Shown: piece after piece, positions 1-11,346 of the stretch
Position numbering within the stretch: the first letter of the stretch is position 1
How the letters are laid out: every line of letters begins with the position of its first letter
NCBI GenBank assembly: GCA_000827325.1
Contig: KN832871.1
Location: 1,612,001 to 1,676,000 of the forward strand
DNA length: 64,000 bases
Direction: 5' to 3'
Source of the DNA: Oidiodendron maius Zn
Taxonomy: Eukaryota; Ascomycota; Leotiomycetes; Myxotrichaceae
The notes under the pieces: generated by a model
Databases searched by the model: none
What the model was told of the DNA's origin: nothing
Seen by the model: the letters and a program-made list of their open reading frames with translations, nothing else
Made by a program: the position numbers and the translations under genes

Positions 1-1921
1 AAAATGAGGTATGATGAGACGTCTTCGTGGGGTAACGAGGATGAACAGACAGACGAAGCAGAATTCCAGGAACTACGGAAGCGACTGCAGGTACTTCAGA
101 AGAGCGTAGCTGCTGTCGACCAGGACCTTTACGTTGATATTCTAAGCAACGTGGTTGGTAATACATTTCAGACATTGGATCAGCTTGGTAGCCAGATGGA
201 TTGGCGTGATCTTGATCTAGCCCTGCACGAAATGTATCTCTTTGGAGAACTCACTGTTCCGAATGGCGGCTTGCAGTCGAAAAGCCAACCGTCTGGCGTG
301 GCAGCAGAGCGACAAATCATTATGATGTCCAAGATGGTGGAATCTGGTAAGTTGTGAAGCTATTTTCTACAGATGGATAACTAACTAGTGATTGCAAGGA
401 ATTGCATCTTTTGCTCACCCTGCTATCCAACTTCAGTATATGGAAATATGTGTCCGATACTGCTCTTTTTTCGAGAATCGAACAAGATATATACCACAAG
501 TTCTGGAACAATTTGTGCGCCTTGTCCACCACGATCATATTAGAGTCCGCATACGTTCGTGGTATCTATTCCACCGCTTCGTGAAGCATTTGAGGGCACA
601 CGTAGGAAATATTGCGGAGACAGTGATCCAGTCAATTAGCGATCTTCTCCCCATTAAGGCTGAAGTCCCTGAAGACTCTGCAGACGACGATATGTCTTCC
701 GATCAAAGTGACCACTCTGCTGATGCTACCTTCAATTCTCAGCTTTATCTTTTCGAAGCGATTGGGTGCATCTCATCTGCTTCAACTACTCCTGTAGAGA
801 AGCAGATTATGTACGCGCGAACTATTATGGAGCCATTGTTCTCTGAGATAGAGCGTAATTTGGAGCCAGCCAAAGCAGGTGATGCTCTGGCTACGTTGCA
901 AATCCAGCATGTTATTATGGCTCTGGGCACGTTAGGTCACGGGTTCTCCGACTGGACGCCAGGCAATGTTGCAACAGCCGACCAAGCCCCAAAGAAAGAG
1001 ATTACCGGTGAGTTCAGTAGAGCGGCAGAGGCAATATTAATTGCACTTGAGGCTCTGAGATCTTCTTTCGAGATTCGAACAGTTGCAAGAGCTTCCTTCT
1101 CGAGACTTATGGGAGTTATGGGAATAGGAATGCTCCCTCTGCTCCCACGATGGATTGATGGGCTTCTTTCGCAAAGCTCTTCTAAAGACGAGATGGCAAT
1201 GTTCCTACGCTTATTGGATCAAGTGGTCTTTGGCTTCAAGAAGGAGATATACGCCGTCCTTGACTCCTTACTCACACCACTCCTCCAGCGAGTCTTTGCA
1301 GGCTTGGCAGAGCCAATTACCGGCACCGACGACGAGATACAGCTTGCGGAGCTACGCCGAGAATACTTAACATTCGTGCAAATCATTCTGAATAACGACC
1401 TTGGTGCAGTGCTAGTCAGTGATGCGAATCAGAACTTTTTCGAGCCTCTGATAATATCGGTTACAACCTTGGCCAACACTGTTACCAGCGGGACAGGCAA
1501 CCTTGCTGCAAGTCGATTGGCATTCTCCGTCATAACTCGCATGGCAGATCTCTGGGGGGGACCAAATATCGCGACTCTCGGGGCTCCACCTACATCTCCG
1601 TCCCTTCCCCCATCCCCCGCATTTCCTGGATTCGACCGCTTTCTCATCGAGAGATTCCACCCAATCTGCTGGGAAGTGCTCCGAGAACCTCAATTTCAGC
1701 CCTCTACCGATGCCCAAGCTAAGCAAGTGCTGAACGAAGTGGCCGGACTTGAACAGACCATCTACATAAAGACAGGTGATATGTTCCTGCAGCACCTCCA
1801 GAGCTCATTCTTCCCATCCCTAGGAATTGATGGGACGGAATTCATAAAGCACATGACTACCTCCACGGATAGAAAAGGCTTGTCGGTGTATCTGCAAAGC
1901 TTCTTGCGGCAGAGAGGATGA
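1..1921 (+). CDS. los1: Exportin-T / tRNA exportin LOS1 (5' end cut off by window)
   Basis: Karyopherin-beta family carrier that exports mature tRNA from nucleus to cytoplasm with RanGTP. The window starts inside the gene, so the N-terminal Ran-binding part is missing. Exons are 1-346 and 399-1921; the 52-nt intron has a GTAAGT donor, a CTAAC branch point at 381-385 and a CAAG acceptor, and splicing keeps phase (V-E-S-G-I-A-S-F). The segment around [14 protein letters not shown] and the following helical repeats match my memory of exportin-T, whose repeats clamp the tRNA elbow and acceptor stem. About 620 residues are visible; the yeast protein is about 1100. Stop codon is TGA at 1919-1921. 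Downstream is a transposon relic, not a gene. Family assignment is confident. An exact start cannot be given. Confidence 0.9.
347..398 (+). other. los1 intron
   Basis: A 52-nt spliceosomal intron: GTAAGT donor, CTAAC branch point 13 nt from the acceptor, AG at 397-398. It is typical in size and signals of the introns in this window. Confidence 0.85.
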
Positions 1922-2289
1922 GGACGATTATGCTGGATGGATAAGAGTGGCAGTGGGACTTGGATGCATTTGTGAGGCGTTTGATGGTGCTCGATACCAG
2001 TGGGAGGAAAAGAACCCGTGTTTGTGAGTATTCATGAAGATCTAGAGCTCGCAGTGTATGTAGTTCAATTCTAGAGCAGAGCGTCGAAAGAGCGTCGCGA
2101 ATAATTCCTTCAATGCCGTATCCTCTGTGTTACTCTCGGTTCTATTCACCATTTTTCTCACCCTCTCTCGAAAAGTTTCTGGCTTCTCCTGGGCTTGCTT
2201 ATTGCTTAGGCGTTGCTACCATACTTTTGTCAGTGAATATCCGAACACTCGGAAAATCAACTGATCTGCCATTAAACTAACTTATTGAT
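1922..2289. other. Intergenic, los1 3' flank
   Basis: This stretch of about 370 bp has no coding potential that I can support. It probably holds the los1 3' UTR and terminator, and base composition shifts towards AT-rich near 2270 where the transposon relic begins. Confidence 0.5.
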
Positions 2290-3150
2290 TAAAATATATC
2301 CATTAATCAAATCACCTTGTTTTGTATGAAATAATGCTCCAAATCCAGGCTTTTAGACCTGTACAGAACCCCCCCCCCTTCTTTAGAATTATATATAACA
2401 CCCCTTACCGCTGGACTATATCACGCTTTCTAGGTATACTATTTATACACGACTCGGTTATCCTATTATATATAGCCTCCTGAGCCTTAATTAATGCATT
2501 AGCTAGAGCCTCTTTAGTATCCTCACTATATTCTCTAAACTCAAGCTTCTAATACAACTCTAATATATTATTTTGAGGTCCCATAAAGGTACTTAGTTGG
2601 TTTTAAGTCAGGCAAGAAAGAGGGCTAACTAACCAGGAATCGCTTGATCTATAAGCTAATCTTGACTAGATAAATAGTATAGGTTGATGTATTGTCTTGC
2701 ATAGAGATAAAGCCTAGATCCTAGAGTGTAGGCGTCTAATCATCTAGTACTTCAATATATAATCAAGCTATATATCTATTCCTTAGCACTTTAAGATCTC
2801 GAGCTATTACAACTTATTCTGACCTATATACCTTATTATTTATCTACTAAATACAAGCCTAGACTATAATTGAGATTTTTACCTTTATAGTAGGCTATAA
2901 TCATCTCTCTGTTCTATTTCTAGGGAGGTATACAGAACATATACTCTATGCTCTTACCACATCGCATTCTAGGTCCAATTCCCTCTACCTTATACTAGAG
3001 ATGCCCCTTCCTTGCCGCTTCCTCTAAACCGTGCTTAAGTAGAATCGATTTGATTGCAGTAGTCGAAAAATTGACTCTAGACATTTCCTGGATAGTTTTT
3101 TGTATATTGACTTTAGAGAGCTGGGATCGCTTCCACTGTAACCACAAATC
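2290..3150 (-). mobile_element. Tc1/mariner DNA transposon relic, AT-rich and RIP-like
   Basis: Read on the minus strand, several pieces still resemble a fungal Tc1-like transposase: about 3150-3020 gives an ...IQEMSRVNFSTTAIKSIL... helix-turn-helix/linker region, about 2710-2640 gives the catalytic QDN-type block followed by a DWLIDQAIP-like stretch, and about 2600-2560 keeps a partly preserved LNPIEHxWDLLK-like third-acid motif. Many stops interrupt every frame. The stretch is very rich in TA dinucleotides and poor in CpG, unlike flanking coding DNA, as repeat-induced point mutation would produce. Roughly 700-850 bp remain of an expected ~1.3-1.9 kb element, so the N-terminal coding end looks lost near 3150. 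I could not identify clear terminal inverted repeats. It is certainly inactive. The exact superfamily branch is uncertain. Confidence 0.7.
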
Positions 3151-3809
3151 TGGTCAGAGCGATCGCTAACGTGAGCACCAAGGATCAAGCCGTTGCCACG
3201 GCGTGCACATATCTCTTTCGCTCTGCGGTTTGCAATGCTGATGCTAGCTTGGCATCCACAGTTGTGCAGCAGATCATGAGAAAGCAGTTACGTGGGAGGT
3301 TAGATTCTGTGCATGACGTAGAAAATACCATACAGAGAACGAGGCAGAACTTGAACCTCTCACCAGGGGCATTATAATATGTTGCGTGTAAGTGCTACTA
3401 ATAGTGCATTTAGCTTAGCGTTAGTTTTTTCTCTTGTGACCTTTGTCTGTTTATTCTGGATCAAGGAGAAGAACCTGGGAAAACAAACGGGGGTGTGGAA
3501 CCTGAACTTTTAACAAGCGTCAAAAGACGAAGCTTTTGGGGCTTCCACCCGTAGCTTGGTAGATTTACAGCTCTAGAGAAAAGGATTTACAAGACCTAAA
3601 TCCAGCTTTATTTTTAACATCACAATAGCATCATTTGTATACTTTCAGATTCGAATGTGTAGTACAGCAAATTTCTAACCGAATACTCCTCATCGGACGA
3701 GTAATAATATATGACCCTTCCAGGCCGCCAATTGGGTATCCTTATTAAGTAAACGCCTTTCAATGCACATCCAGCCTTTCTACACTGACAACGAATAGGG
3801 CCTAAACAG
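3151..3809. other. Intergenic with a 68-codon orphan frame
   Basis: Composition returns abruptly to normal at about 3150. A 68-codon plus-strand frame (3171-3377, first codon GTG) lies here but has no recognisable domain and no ATG start; it could be a gene fragment stranded by the transposon insertion or chance. The rest (3381-3809) shows nothing coding and likely contains the 3' UTR of sea4. Confidence 0.4.
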
Positions 3810-6800
3810 CTAGTCAATCTCTCTGTGGCTTAACCTCTCATTACATTGACAATTACACTCAGGGACAGGACATTCAACATGTCGGCTGAACCAAGCAACA
3901 GAGTGGTCCATATGCGAGACATGCTTGCACTTGAGACAGAAAGTCGGGAAATTTGCCATCCGACGAACAGCTAGGTCGTTTGATTGCCCGGGTCGATCTG
4001 AACGAGGTATGCCAACTGTCTCCATGCATATAGCACACCGAGCAAGATGTGATCCACATTTTGGACAGCAAAGTCCTGCATTGATCCCTGTAGCCGCTAA
4101 AGGGTTGCGATTATCAATCATAGTTGCTGTTGGGCCAGATGCAGGCGCTGGTGCTGCTCCCGTGTTTCCCAGGTCATTGGTTGCCAATGCATCGCAATTG
4201 AGACAGCGAATAGTAACCTGTCTAGGCGGTGGTTTGATCATAGGAATACCATCTCTTGTGCGGCTCTTAGCAGTAGACTGCTGTTCGAATTTAACTCTCA
4301 ACAAAAACTTTTTGTGACGTTGTAGGAAATTCTTGTAAGCACTACGCCAGGCGGCTGTGCGGATGTCGTCGATATACCTTGGGTAGCAAAAGGACATAAT
4401 TAGAATCGGAGTCTGATAGTCGAGAAATTTTTCAACGTATTTCGCCAGGATGTCAACCATATTATCAGTTATCCCGGCAAGCACAATGCCCTCGATATCT
4501 CCTGTACGGATAGCCTCTTCCATTCGGTGTTCTAACCATTCAGAAAGCTGATTATCAGAGAAATTTCGTAGTGCAATTCCAACACGGTCACGAAGAGAAA
4601 GTGCTTTTTCGTCTGCGATAGCCGCCCAATTGCCAGTTGTGATATAGCAGTATATAGCCCTCAAATAATGATCCTTGGCCATCTGCGGGTGATTCTGGAG
4701 GGTCTTGTCCCATTCTTCAATATCTATATCCAAGGAAGTAGTACTTTGTCGCTTGATATCCAATGCCATGGCAATGAATAGCAAATCCTTTCCACCCCTT
4801 TTTAGAATCTCAACTGCGCGCTTTGGCATCCCCTCAAAAAGGGCCCATGCAGCAGCTGTAGTATACTTGCCTTCATCTTCTAGGGCTTTCAACTCCTGAT
4901 CAAGTTCCGTCGGAGATTTACCTACGCCGCATATGGCGAGACAGAGTCGTCGGTGATGAGGCTTGGTAGTGTGTACTCCTTCAAAGGGAGGGCGATTGGC
5001 TCTTTTGTTAAGTGTAGCAATGAGATGCTCCCATTGACTAGAAACGGGAATGATGGTACTATCAAGAAGCCTCGATTGAGCTTTCTCTCCTGCGTATGAA
5101 ACGGTCAGCATTGTTACAGGATAATTGGATCCGCCATACCGAGCAAATTCTTCCAAATGGTATAAACACCCATGTAACTTAGATCTAGAGGTCCCGACAC
5201 CATACCATCGTCGGTTGCCGCATGCTCAGCACCTGGCGTCATAGTTAATATGAGGAACTATCGAAAGAGAATGAATATAAGTTTACCCTTAATCCATCGC
5301 CAGACATCCTGTAGCCAAGGATCCTCAGAAACAATAGTTTGATTCTGTGCAGAGTCAAAGAGATATCCTCGTGTAGCACGTTGAAGCATAATTTGATCCA
5401 AAATGTCACTCTTAGGTTGCACGGACGGCCTGAGGCTAATAGAGGTGTAATGTGACTCGTCATGCAGCTCTATGCTTGAAAGCACTTTGCTTGGTTGGAT
5501 ATAATCTTTTTTCTTAGATATTGTCTTTGAACTTTTATGTTCTAGTCGTAGTTGGTCTAGATTGTTGCGCAATGAACTTGCCTTGGAGGGACTCAACTCT
5601 GGTCCTGTAGCTGATCCGGCAGCAGCAAGTAAGTTAACGACTGGGTCATATTGGGACTGAAGCAGTGCCCTGACTGCAGCATCTAGTTTTGCTCTCGTAC
5701 TTTTCAATGTGAACCTCTCTGGTCCAAATACCGGTGCATCTGCTTTTGCTTCGCTAGCGAATAGAGGGCCAAGAAGTTCATCTCGCTCATTTGGATCCTT
5801 AAAACTCATTAGTGTCAAGTAAGGATCGTCAACTGGTAGCGTTAGTGAGTACAGTTTCGAAAGGTTGCTAATTTCATAAAACACTTACGGCGGTGGGGGG
5901 GTTTCCAGGGTATCAAATCTGAGAGCTGACCTGCTGTGGGAGCCGGCATTTGGAGAATTTCAAAGGACCCATTCCCTCTCAGCGCAATCACACGGCCAGG
6001 GAGGTCGGAGGTTCCAAGATTGAGCCAGTCGAAACTAACAATCCTGTCTTCAATCCTCCTCTTATGATCTTGATCAAAGTAGGCATACTCAAGATCATTT
6101 GATTTTTTAACTTCTAACAGTTCTGGACTGCCTCCAATGTCATTCACAGAGCCAGACTCAACGTATTCTCTGTTAGTATGGTAAACTTGAAACTGACCAG
6201 CACCGGATAGAACACCAAGAGCTCCCCGTTGCTCTCGGTAGAAGCGAAGCTGGCGGATATACACATTCTTTTCTGTCTCAATGGCTCGGTCCAACTTGAG
6301 AGCAGCTCCCCAAGGAACCTCTTCCTGGTCTACAGATTCGAGGTACATTGGAGATGCAGTAGAGCGACTAGTTACGCGACGATCCCAGACAACAAGGGCC
6401 GCCTGATCCAACGACGTGGATGCAAAATAATTTGGGTCTGCGTAATCAATAGCAAGATTATTGTTGCATCTCGTTTGGAAGTTAATGACAACAGAATTTG
6501 GGTCTATTTAGGTGAGCCTCACATGTCAGTTACAACAAGTTGATGTACTAACCCCGAAGATCATGTATTCTCACACTCTGGTGCTTTACGCCAACAACTA
6601 ACGTCTGAGGCTGATCCTCGAAGAACTTGATGCTTGTTATGGATACACTTGCATCTACTTTCTTGGGCTCCAAAGAAGACTGAGGCACACTCCATCCAGG
6701 TTTCTTAGGATTCCAGCCGACTAGCCGCTGGTTCAAGTCCCATATTTGAAGACACGAGTCATTGCGCACTCGATCCAGTCCGACTGCAAGAAGCCCTGTA

Positions 6801-7126
6801 GTGTTGAAGGCTACAGACTGGCAAGGCCTAGGAACCTTCAGTGGCAAAGTAAGCATCTGGTTTGAATCATCATCTACTCTCAAGAGATTAATCTCGCCCC
6901 GAGATGTTCCCATAGCCACAAGGCCATGGAAAACAGGCGACCAGTCATAGGTGTTGAGTGATGGGAACTCGTTGTGTTTTGAGGTCTCCTGATAATCAAA
7001 TAGGCCAGGTTGAGCGTTGCCAGTAGCCTCATACATCTGAACTATTCGATGGTTCAAGTTAATGGTCATGAATCCGCTTCTGGTAGGGTTGGGAGACCAT
7101 CGTATAATGCCATCGTTGCGCTCCAT
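3810..7126 (-). CDS. sea4: SEACAT/GATOR2 complex subunit SEA4 (MIOS/Mio)
   Basis: WD40 protein of the SEA complex (GATOR2 in animals) at the vacuole/lysosome, which relieves inhibition of TORC1 by SEACIT/GATOR1 when amino acids are present. Five exons splice in frame: 7126-6553, 6503-5889, 5832-5287, 5232-5140, 5089-3810, giving 1035 residues, almost the length of yeast Sea4. Introns are 49-56 nt. The N-terminal ~400 residues form the WD40 propeller (opens IIRWSPNPTRSGFMTINL), the middle is helical, and the C-terminal ~130 residues hold the zinc-ribbon/RING-like module: CLNC, CCPKC, CAIC, CLKC, HVSH and CPVPECNCQC. I chose the ATG at 7126 because it precedes the conserved propeller start; a TTG 12 codons upstream is less likely. 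It is divergent from efg1 with 285 bp between starts. Confidence 0.88.
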
Positions 7127-7411
7127 GCTGATTGTCAAACCAAACAAGCTCAGCTTGCTCAATTAGTCGCACCGAGGGATGCACAAGACTAGCCTAGCAG
7201 GATTCCCGCTTTCTCTAAGGTTGTTGCGTCGGATTTGATCAACCCTCCGTGATTGATCTGATAGTAGTTGGCCCCGGTAATATACGGGATAATTGTTATT
7301 CCGTTCCGACGTTGGAAAAAGTTCCCGCCTCTTGAACGAAGAGTTCACAAGGTTCGCAATCACATCACCAGATATATTACAGGTTGTCACTTCAGTGCAA
7401 ATAAACACACC
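7127..7411. promoter_or_regulatory. Shared divergent promoter sea4/efg1
   Basis: The two ATGs are 285 bp apart and point away from each other, so the promoters of a TORC1 regulator and a ribosome-biogenesis gene must overlap here. I see no clear PAC or RRPE ribosome-biogenesis motif. Confidence 0.6.
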
Positions 7412-8331
7412 ATGAGTACCAAAAGAAAGTATGAAGAGTCGGATTCGCAAGGCAATGTTCACGCATCACGACAATTTCTTGTCCCGGGGAGTAAGCCAGC
7501 AAAAAAGAAACCCCGCAGATTCGAGCCGTCACCACTGAAAGTCCAAGCTCATGCATCCAGTGTGAACACTATAAAAAAGCGTATTCGCGATGTTAGAAGG
7601 AAAATAGAGCATGCAGAGGAGTTGCCGGCTAATATGCGAGACGAAGCTGAGCGAGCTCTTGCTGCGTATGAACAGGACTTGGCAGAAGCGGAGGCAGGAA
7701 AGACTAGGCAGAAGATGATTAAGAAATATCATATGGTTAGATTCTTTGGTAAGCAGTAGTCCAGCTTTATGTTGTGTACTAGTGCTAATACTTCTCAGAA
7801 CGGCAAAAGGCCACTCGACATTTGAAAGCGCTACGTAAGCGTTTGTTGGAAACCGAATTTACAGAGGAGGTCGAGACGCTGAAGAACCAAATACATATTG
7901 CAGAAGTGGATCTCAACTACACGCAATTCTGTCCCCTTGCTGAGGTATATGTCAGCCTCTATCCAAATAAAACGGCACCAGGAGAAGGACCTAAGCCTCC
8001 AATGTGGGCAGAGGTCGAAAGGTGCATGGAAGATGGAACTCTGAACCGACTAAGAAATAGACCTCCAACCCGTAGTACAAGTGCTCCGAAAGCTCTACCG
8101 AGAAAACCTGCAAAGGCAAAGCCTCATCCTCCGGTAGTGGACACGTCGGGACTTAATCGCAGAGAGAGAAGAATGTTGCTCAGTGCTCAGGAGAAAGTCA
8201 AGAACAAAACTAAATCTCTGGATTCTGTTAGACGACCAGTATTTGGAGCACAGGAAAGCAGAGAGAGTACCACGGCGTTAGATGTGGACGATGCTGGAAG
8301 CGAGAGTGATGGCGGATTTTTCGAGTCGTGA
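7412..8331 (+). CDS. efg1: rRNA-processing protein EFG1
   Basis: Nucleolar protein of the 90S/SSU processome needed for maturation of 18S rRNA. Exons are 7412-7748 and 7799-8331, joined across a 50-nt intron with GTAAGC donor and CTCAG acceptor (phase kept, F-F-E-R-Q-K-A); the product has 289 residues. The basic N-terminus (KPAKKKPRR, about residues 30-40) suits nucleolar import. Residues ~50-170 form the charged coiled-coil EFG1 domain (KKRIRDVRRKIEHAEEL, RQKATRHLKALRKRLLETEF, YVSLYP). The C-terminal 120 residues are low-complexity and basic with an acidic tail. The ATG is preceded by CACC and is the first methionine before the domain. Confident family call. Confidence 0.9.
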
Positions 8332-8648
8332 ACATTGATTAGAGTTACATGAATATCATACCCCTTGAGCTACAGATTACGATAGAATGAATGTTTAGCT
8401 ACTCATTTCTGTTGAATTGTCCACAATTTACCTAGTACCTACCAACTTCCTCATGTCTTCATATATTTGTTTGCGACACGTGATTCAACTCTGCGATGAG
8501 CCTGCATCTTTGCACATAATTACCTTAACCGATTAATGTGCAACCTAGGTTTCCATTGTTCTTTAACTTTGTTCAGTCACTCACTGCTTTACATTCAATA
8601 AGAGGTATATGCTCACTCACCACAGTGCAGTTGAAATGAACTTTCAAT
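8332..8648. other. Intergenic, promoter of dsRBD-like gene
   Basis: 317 bp between two plus-strand genes. It holds the efg1 3' flank and the promoter of the next gene. A CACGTG E-box palindrome lies at 8477-8482, a possible bHLH site. No gene seen. Confidence 0.45.
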
Positions 8649-9614
8649 ATGGAGAATAGTCAGCCTCCACCTAACGCGTCTCGAAGTAAGACCAACTTCC
8701 AGTCGATGGAAGAATTCTTGAAAGAGCAGGACAAGCTTGACGCTCTTGCACAAGTGCAAAATAAAGCGTCGTCGCCTCTCACACCGTCCAGTACTCCGCC
8801 TTCAAAGAGGACCAGAAGAGCGATCGACATTGAGGCGCTGTCAGCGGAAGCTAGAGCGCTTGAGGAGATTGGTGATACCAATTGGATTGGTAGATTGTTG
8901 GGTAAGAGCATAGAAAAGAAACTGTAGGCCACTTACTAACGAAAATTAGAATATCGTGCTGTAAATCGTCCGGTAGACGGACTGAAGTATATCGATAATG
9001 TCGTTGGCACAGCTCCATCTAGATTCAGCTACACTGCAATTTTGGCAGAGAGCTCTCAGCCATTTGGTGGCACCGCCTCATTTGCCAAGAAGAAAGATGC
9101 GAAACAATATGCGTCTAAGAGAGCTATAGACTGGCTAATTGAAAACAACTTCATGCCTGCGAATGGAGTCAAGTTCCCTAAGCCCAAGGCTGTAATTCAA
9201 ACAGTCCCAAATCCCAAAGTCACGAGTTCGAAGGTTGCGAGCATAGCTATCGTGAAAGTAAATGATATTACGCCTGAACCTCCAGCCCCAACTCCTAAAG
9301 CCACATCTCTCGCAGGCAAAATTCCGGAGCTCTGCACCCGACTTGGTTTCACGGTGCCGAGGTATGAGATCACGAGAGTGTCTGAGCAGGCACCTCTATA
9401 TTCTGGATATGCTCATTTTAACGGCGACCCGCGAATTGAGGGTAAGATAGGAGAGGTGAAGGATATATTTGGACAGAAGAATGCTAAAGAAATGATTGCG
9501 GAGACGCTGCACACATTCCTGAAAGATATTGAAAGGCAGAGGATGGCTGCTGTAGACAACACTGACAATCCTGAAGCCGACACATCCTCTTTGGCAGCCA
9601 AAGCCCAGGCATAA
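8649..9614 (+). CDS. Protein with two dsRBD-like domains
   Basis: Exons 8649-8901 and 8950-9614 join across a 48-nt intron (GTAAGA donor, ACTAAC branch, TTAG acceptor) to give 305 residues. Residues ~85-152 look like a first double-stranded-RNA-binding fold: a FSYTAIL strand, then GTASFAKKKDAKQYASKRAI, the typical basic loop and second helix. Residues ~210-285 look like a second copy (IPELCTRLGF, Y.GYAHFNGDP, GKIGEVKDIFGQKNAKEMIA). Between them is a Pro/Lys-rich linker. No RNase III, helicase, deaminase or kinase domain is present, so it would be a pure RNA-binding accessory protein. I do not recognise a named orthologue. It might act in dsRNA metabolism, but that is inference from fold alone. 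Confidence 0.75.
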
Positions 9615-9979
9615 AAGGGTCGGAAGTTTAACGAGCTATGAAGGGAAAATGAATGGAAAATTTGGGGTTGAGAACTGACATAGAGACGGAGTTACGACAG
9701 GATCATCATGATTAATGAGTTGACGTTTATGGTTTATTCCGTACGTACTAGGCGGTATAAGGACTTATGAAGCCAAGTATAAATTTGGAGTTCCCTAATG
9801 CGCATGGTTATCGACTTCGACCATTTGTAACCAAGTCTAATGCCACCGCCAAATACACTGCTTGGCTAATCCTGTACTCTCTCTTTCTTAATGAGATGCA
9901 CTTTTCGTCCAACTTCGACGAAAGACTGAACCTATTGTTAACTTACCAACCTCACTCACTCCATCTAGTTTTAACCTTC
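9615..9979. other. Intergenic, convergent 3' flanks
   Basis: 365 bp between convergent genes (dsRBD protein and tpt1). Nothing beyond UTR-type sequence; a GTACGTAC palindrome occurs near 9739. Confidence 0.45.
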
Positions 9980-11046
9980 CTACTTCCCTCCCTTCTTCCC
10001 CCTTCCCTGCATTCTTGGGCCTTTACCCATCGGCGCCTTTCTACCCTTGAACTTCTCTGGCAGCTCCGCCTTCTTCTCCCCTTCCTCCCACAATACACCC
10101 ACTTCCTCCTTCTTACCAACAACTTTCTGAAAATACCTCGTGCTCAGCATTCCATCCTTATTCCCCTCCGTTAGTACTACCCCATTATCACTAAGCCACC
10201 ACTTCAACCCCCCGTCCAGCATGCTCCTCTTGATGTCTATGTATACCAAGATTTCCGCGTCGTTCCGCATGCCGCTGATCACGCCGCCCTTCTTATCCTC
10301 CGGCAGCCCGGTGCTGCAATGGATGTGATTCCGGCTCATCTTTTTCAAGCCCCCCGAGGCCACTATCGCCTCATAGAAGGCGAAGTAAGTCCCGTGCACA
10401 ACTACCTCCGGCATGTTGCCCGCCTCAAGGGTTATTGGGGTTAGTAGTGCGGCGGAGTCTATGTAAATGCTGTGTCCTTGGTTGGCGCGGATAACCCAGT
10501 CCGAGGGATCCTCGGAGGATGAGTCTGGGGGGGTGGGTAGATTCGGGTTGGGTTTCATGGTGAAGCGCTGCTTCGCATTGTCTGTCACTGCAGTTTTTAT
10601 GTCTGCAAATGTGACGTCGAGAGATCTTTGACGGAGCCATTTCATCTAGCACCCATTAGTAGTTATATGTGAGAAAAACTGAAATGAACCATAGATCACA
10701 AATTCAGCTCCTGAAATTTATGTGTACAATACCACACGTGACATGGAAATGTATCTTCAAGATAAAAAGATATGCTTAGGGAGGAGCAAGAAAGAAGTTT
10801 ACACGGAAACGAGAAAAAGTCAATACTCACAACCAGGTCTAGTCTCCCAAACCCCTCGCTATCCAAAACCAGTCCCTCATCCTCAGCAGCATGTCTCAAT
10901 AACTTCGACAGCGCTTTCGAAATAGCCACTTCCCTACCTTCTCCCCGCCCCCGCCCTCCTCCCCTCCCACCTCTCAAACCGCTTTTCCCTCTCCTCCCAC
11001 CCCCCAGCTCCCAATTTTCCATCTTGTCAGTCAATCCGTCAGCCAT
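9980..11046 (-). CDS. tpt1: tRNA 2'-phosphotransferase TPT1
   Basis: Transfers the 2'-phosphate left at the splice junction of ligated tRNAs to NAD+, making ADP-ribose 1"-2" cyclic phosphate, the last step of tRNA splicing. Exons are 11046-10831 and 10645-9980 around a 185-nt intron (GTGAGT donor, CTAAT-like branch, CTAG acceptor). The catalytic set is visible: Arg-His in LSKLLRHAAEDEGL, the RANQGHS motif, HGT and the HIHCST block, and an Arg in the MRNDAEILVYID strand. The C-terminus is a Lys/Gly-rich tail. I used the ATG at 11046 (MADGLTDKMENW), closest to the domain, giving 293 residues. An in-frame ATG at 11346 would add 100 Arg/Ser-rich residues; see findings. Function is confident, start is not. 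Confidence 0.88.
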
Positions 11047-11346
11047 CGAACAAGGCGATGTCTCGACACCCTCTGTCCCAGATCTGGGTGCTGCAGAAAA
11101 ACGAAACTTGGCTCTGTTTTGTGGATTGCTATTTACGCGTAGAAGAGTAGTAAATCTGTGTGATAGGAAGTCTCCAGCGAGATATTTATACGGGAGGGTG
11201 GGTTGTGTGAGAGATCTCTTCAACATCTCTTGGTTCTGCCGGCATTCTTTTGCACATGAATGAGGGGCGAGGCTGTGATGTGGAGTCATTCGCTTAGCTG
11301 TGGCCGGAGCCTCGCTTCGTGACCTCGACTTCAGATGAAGACTCAT

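Noticed and set aside
10772-11263. 163-codon plus-strand frame opposite tpt1 exon 1
   Set aside because: Shadow of the tpt1 strand with proline/leucine-rich composition from the Gly/Arg codons on the other strand.
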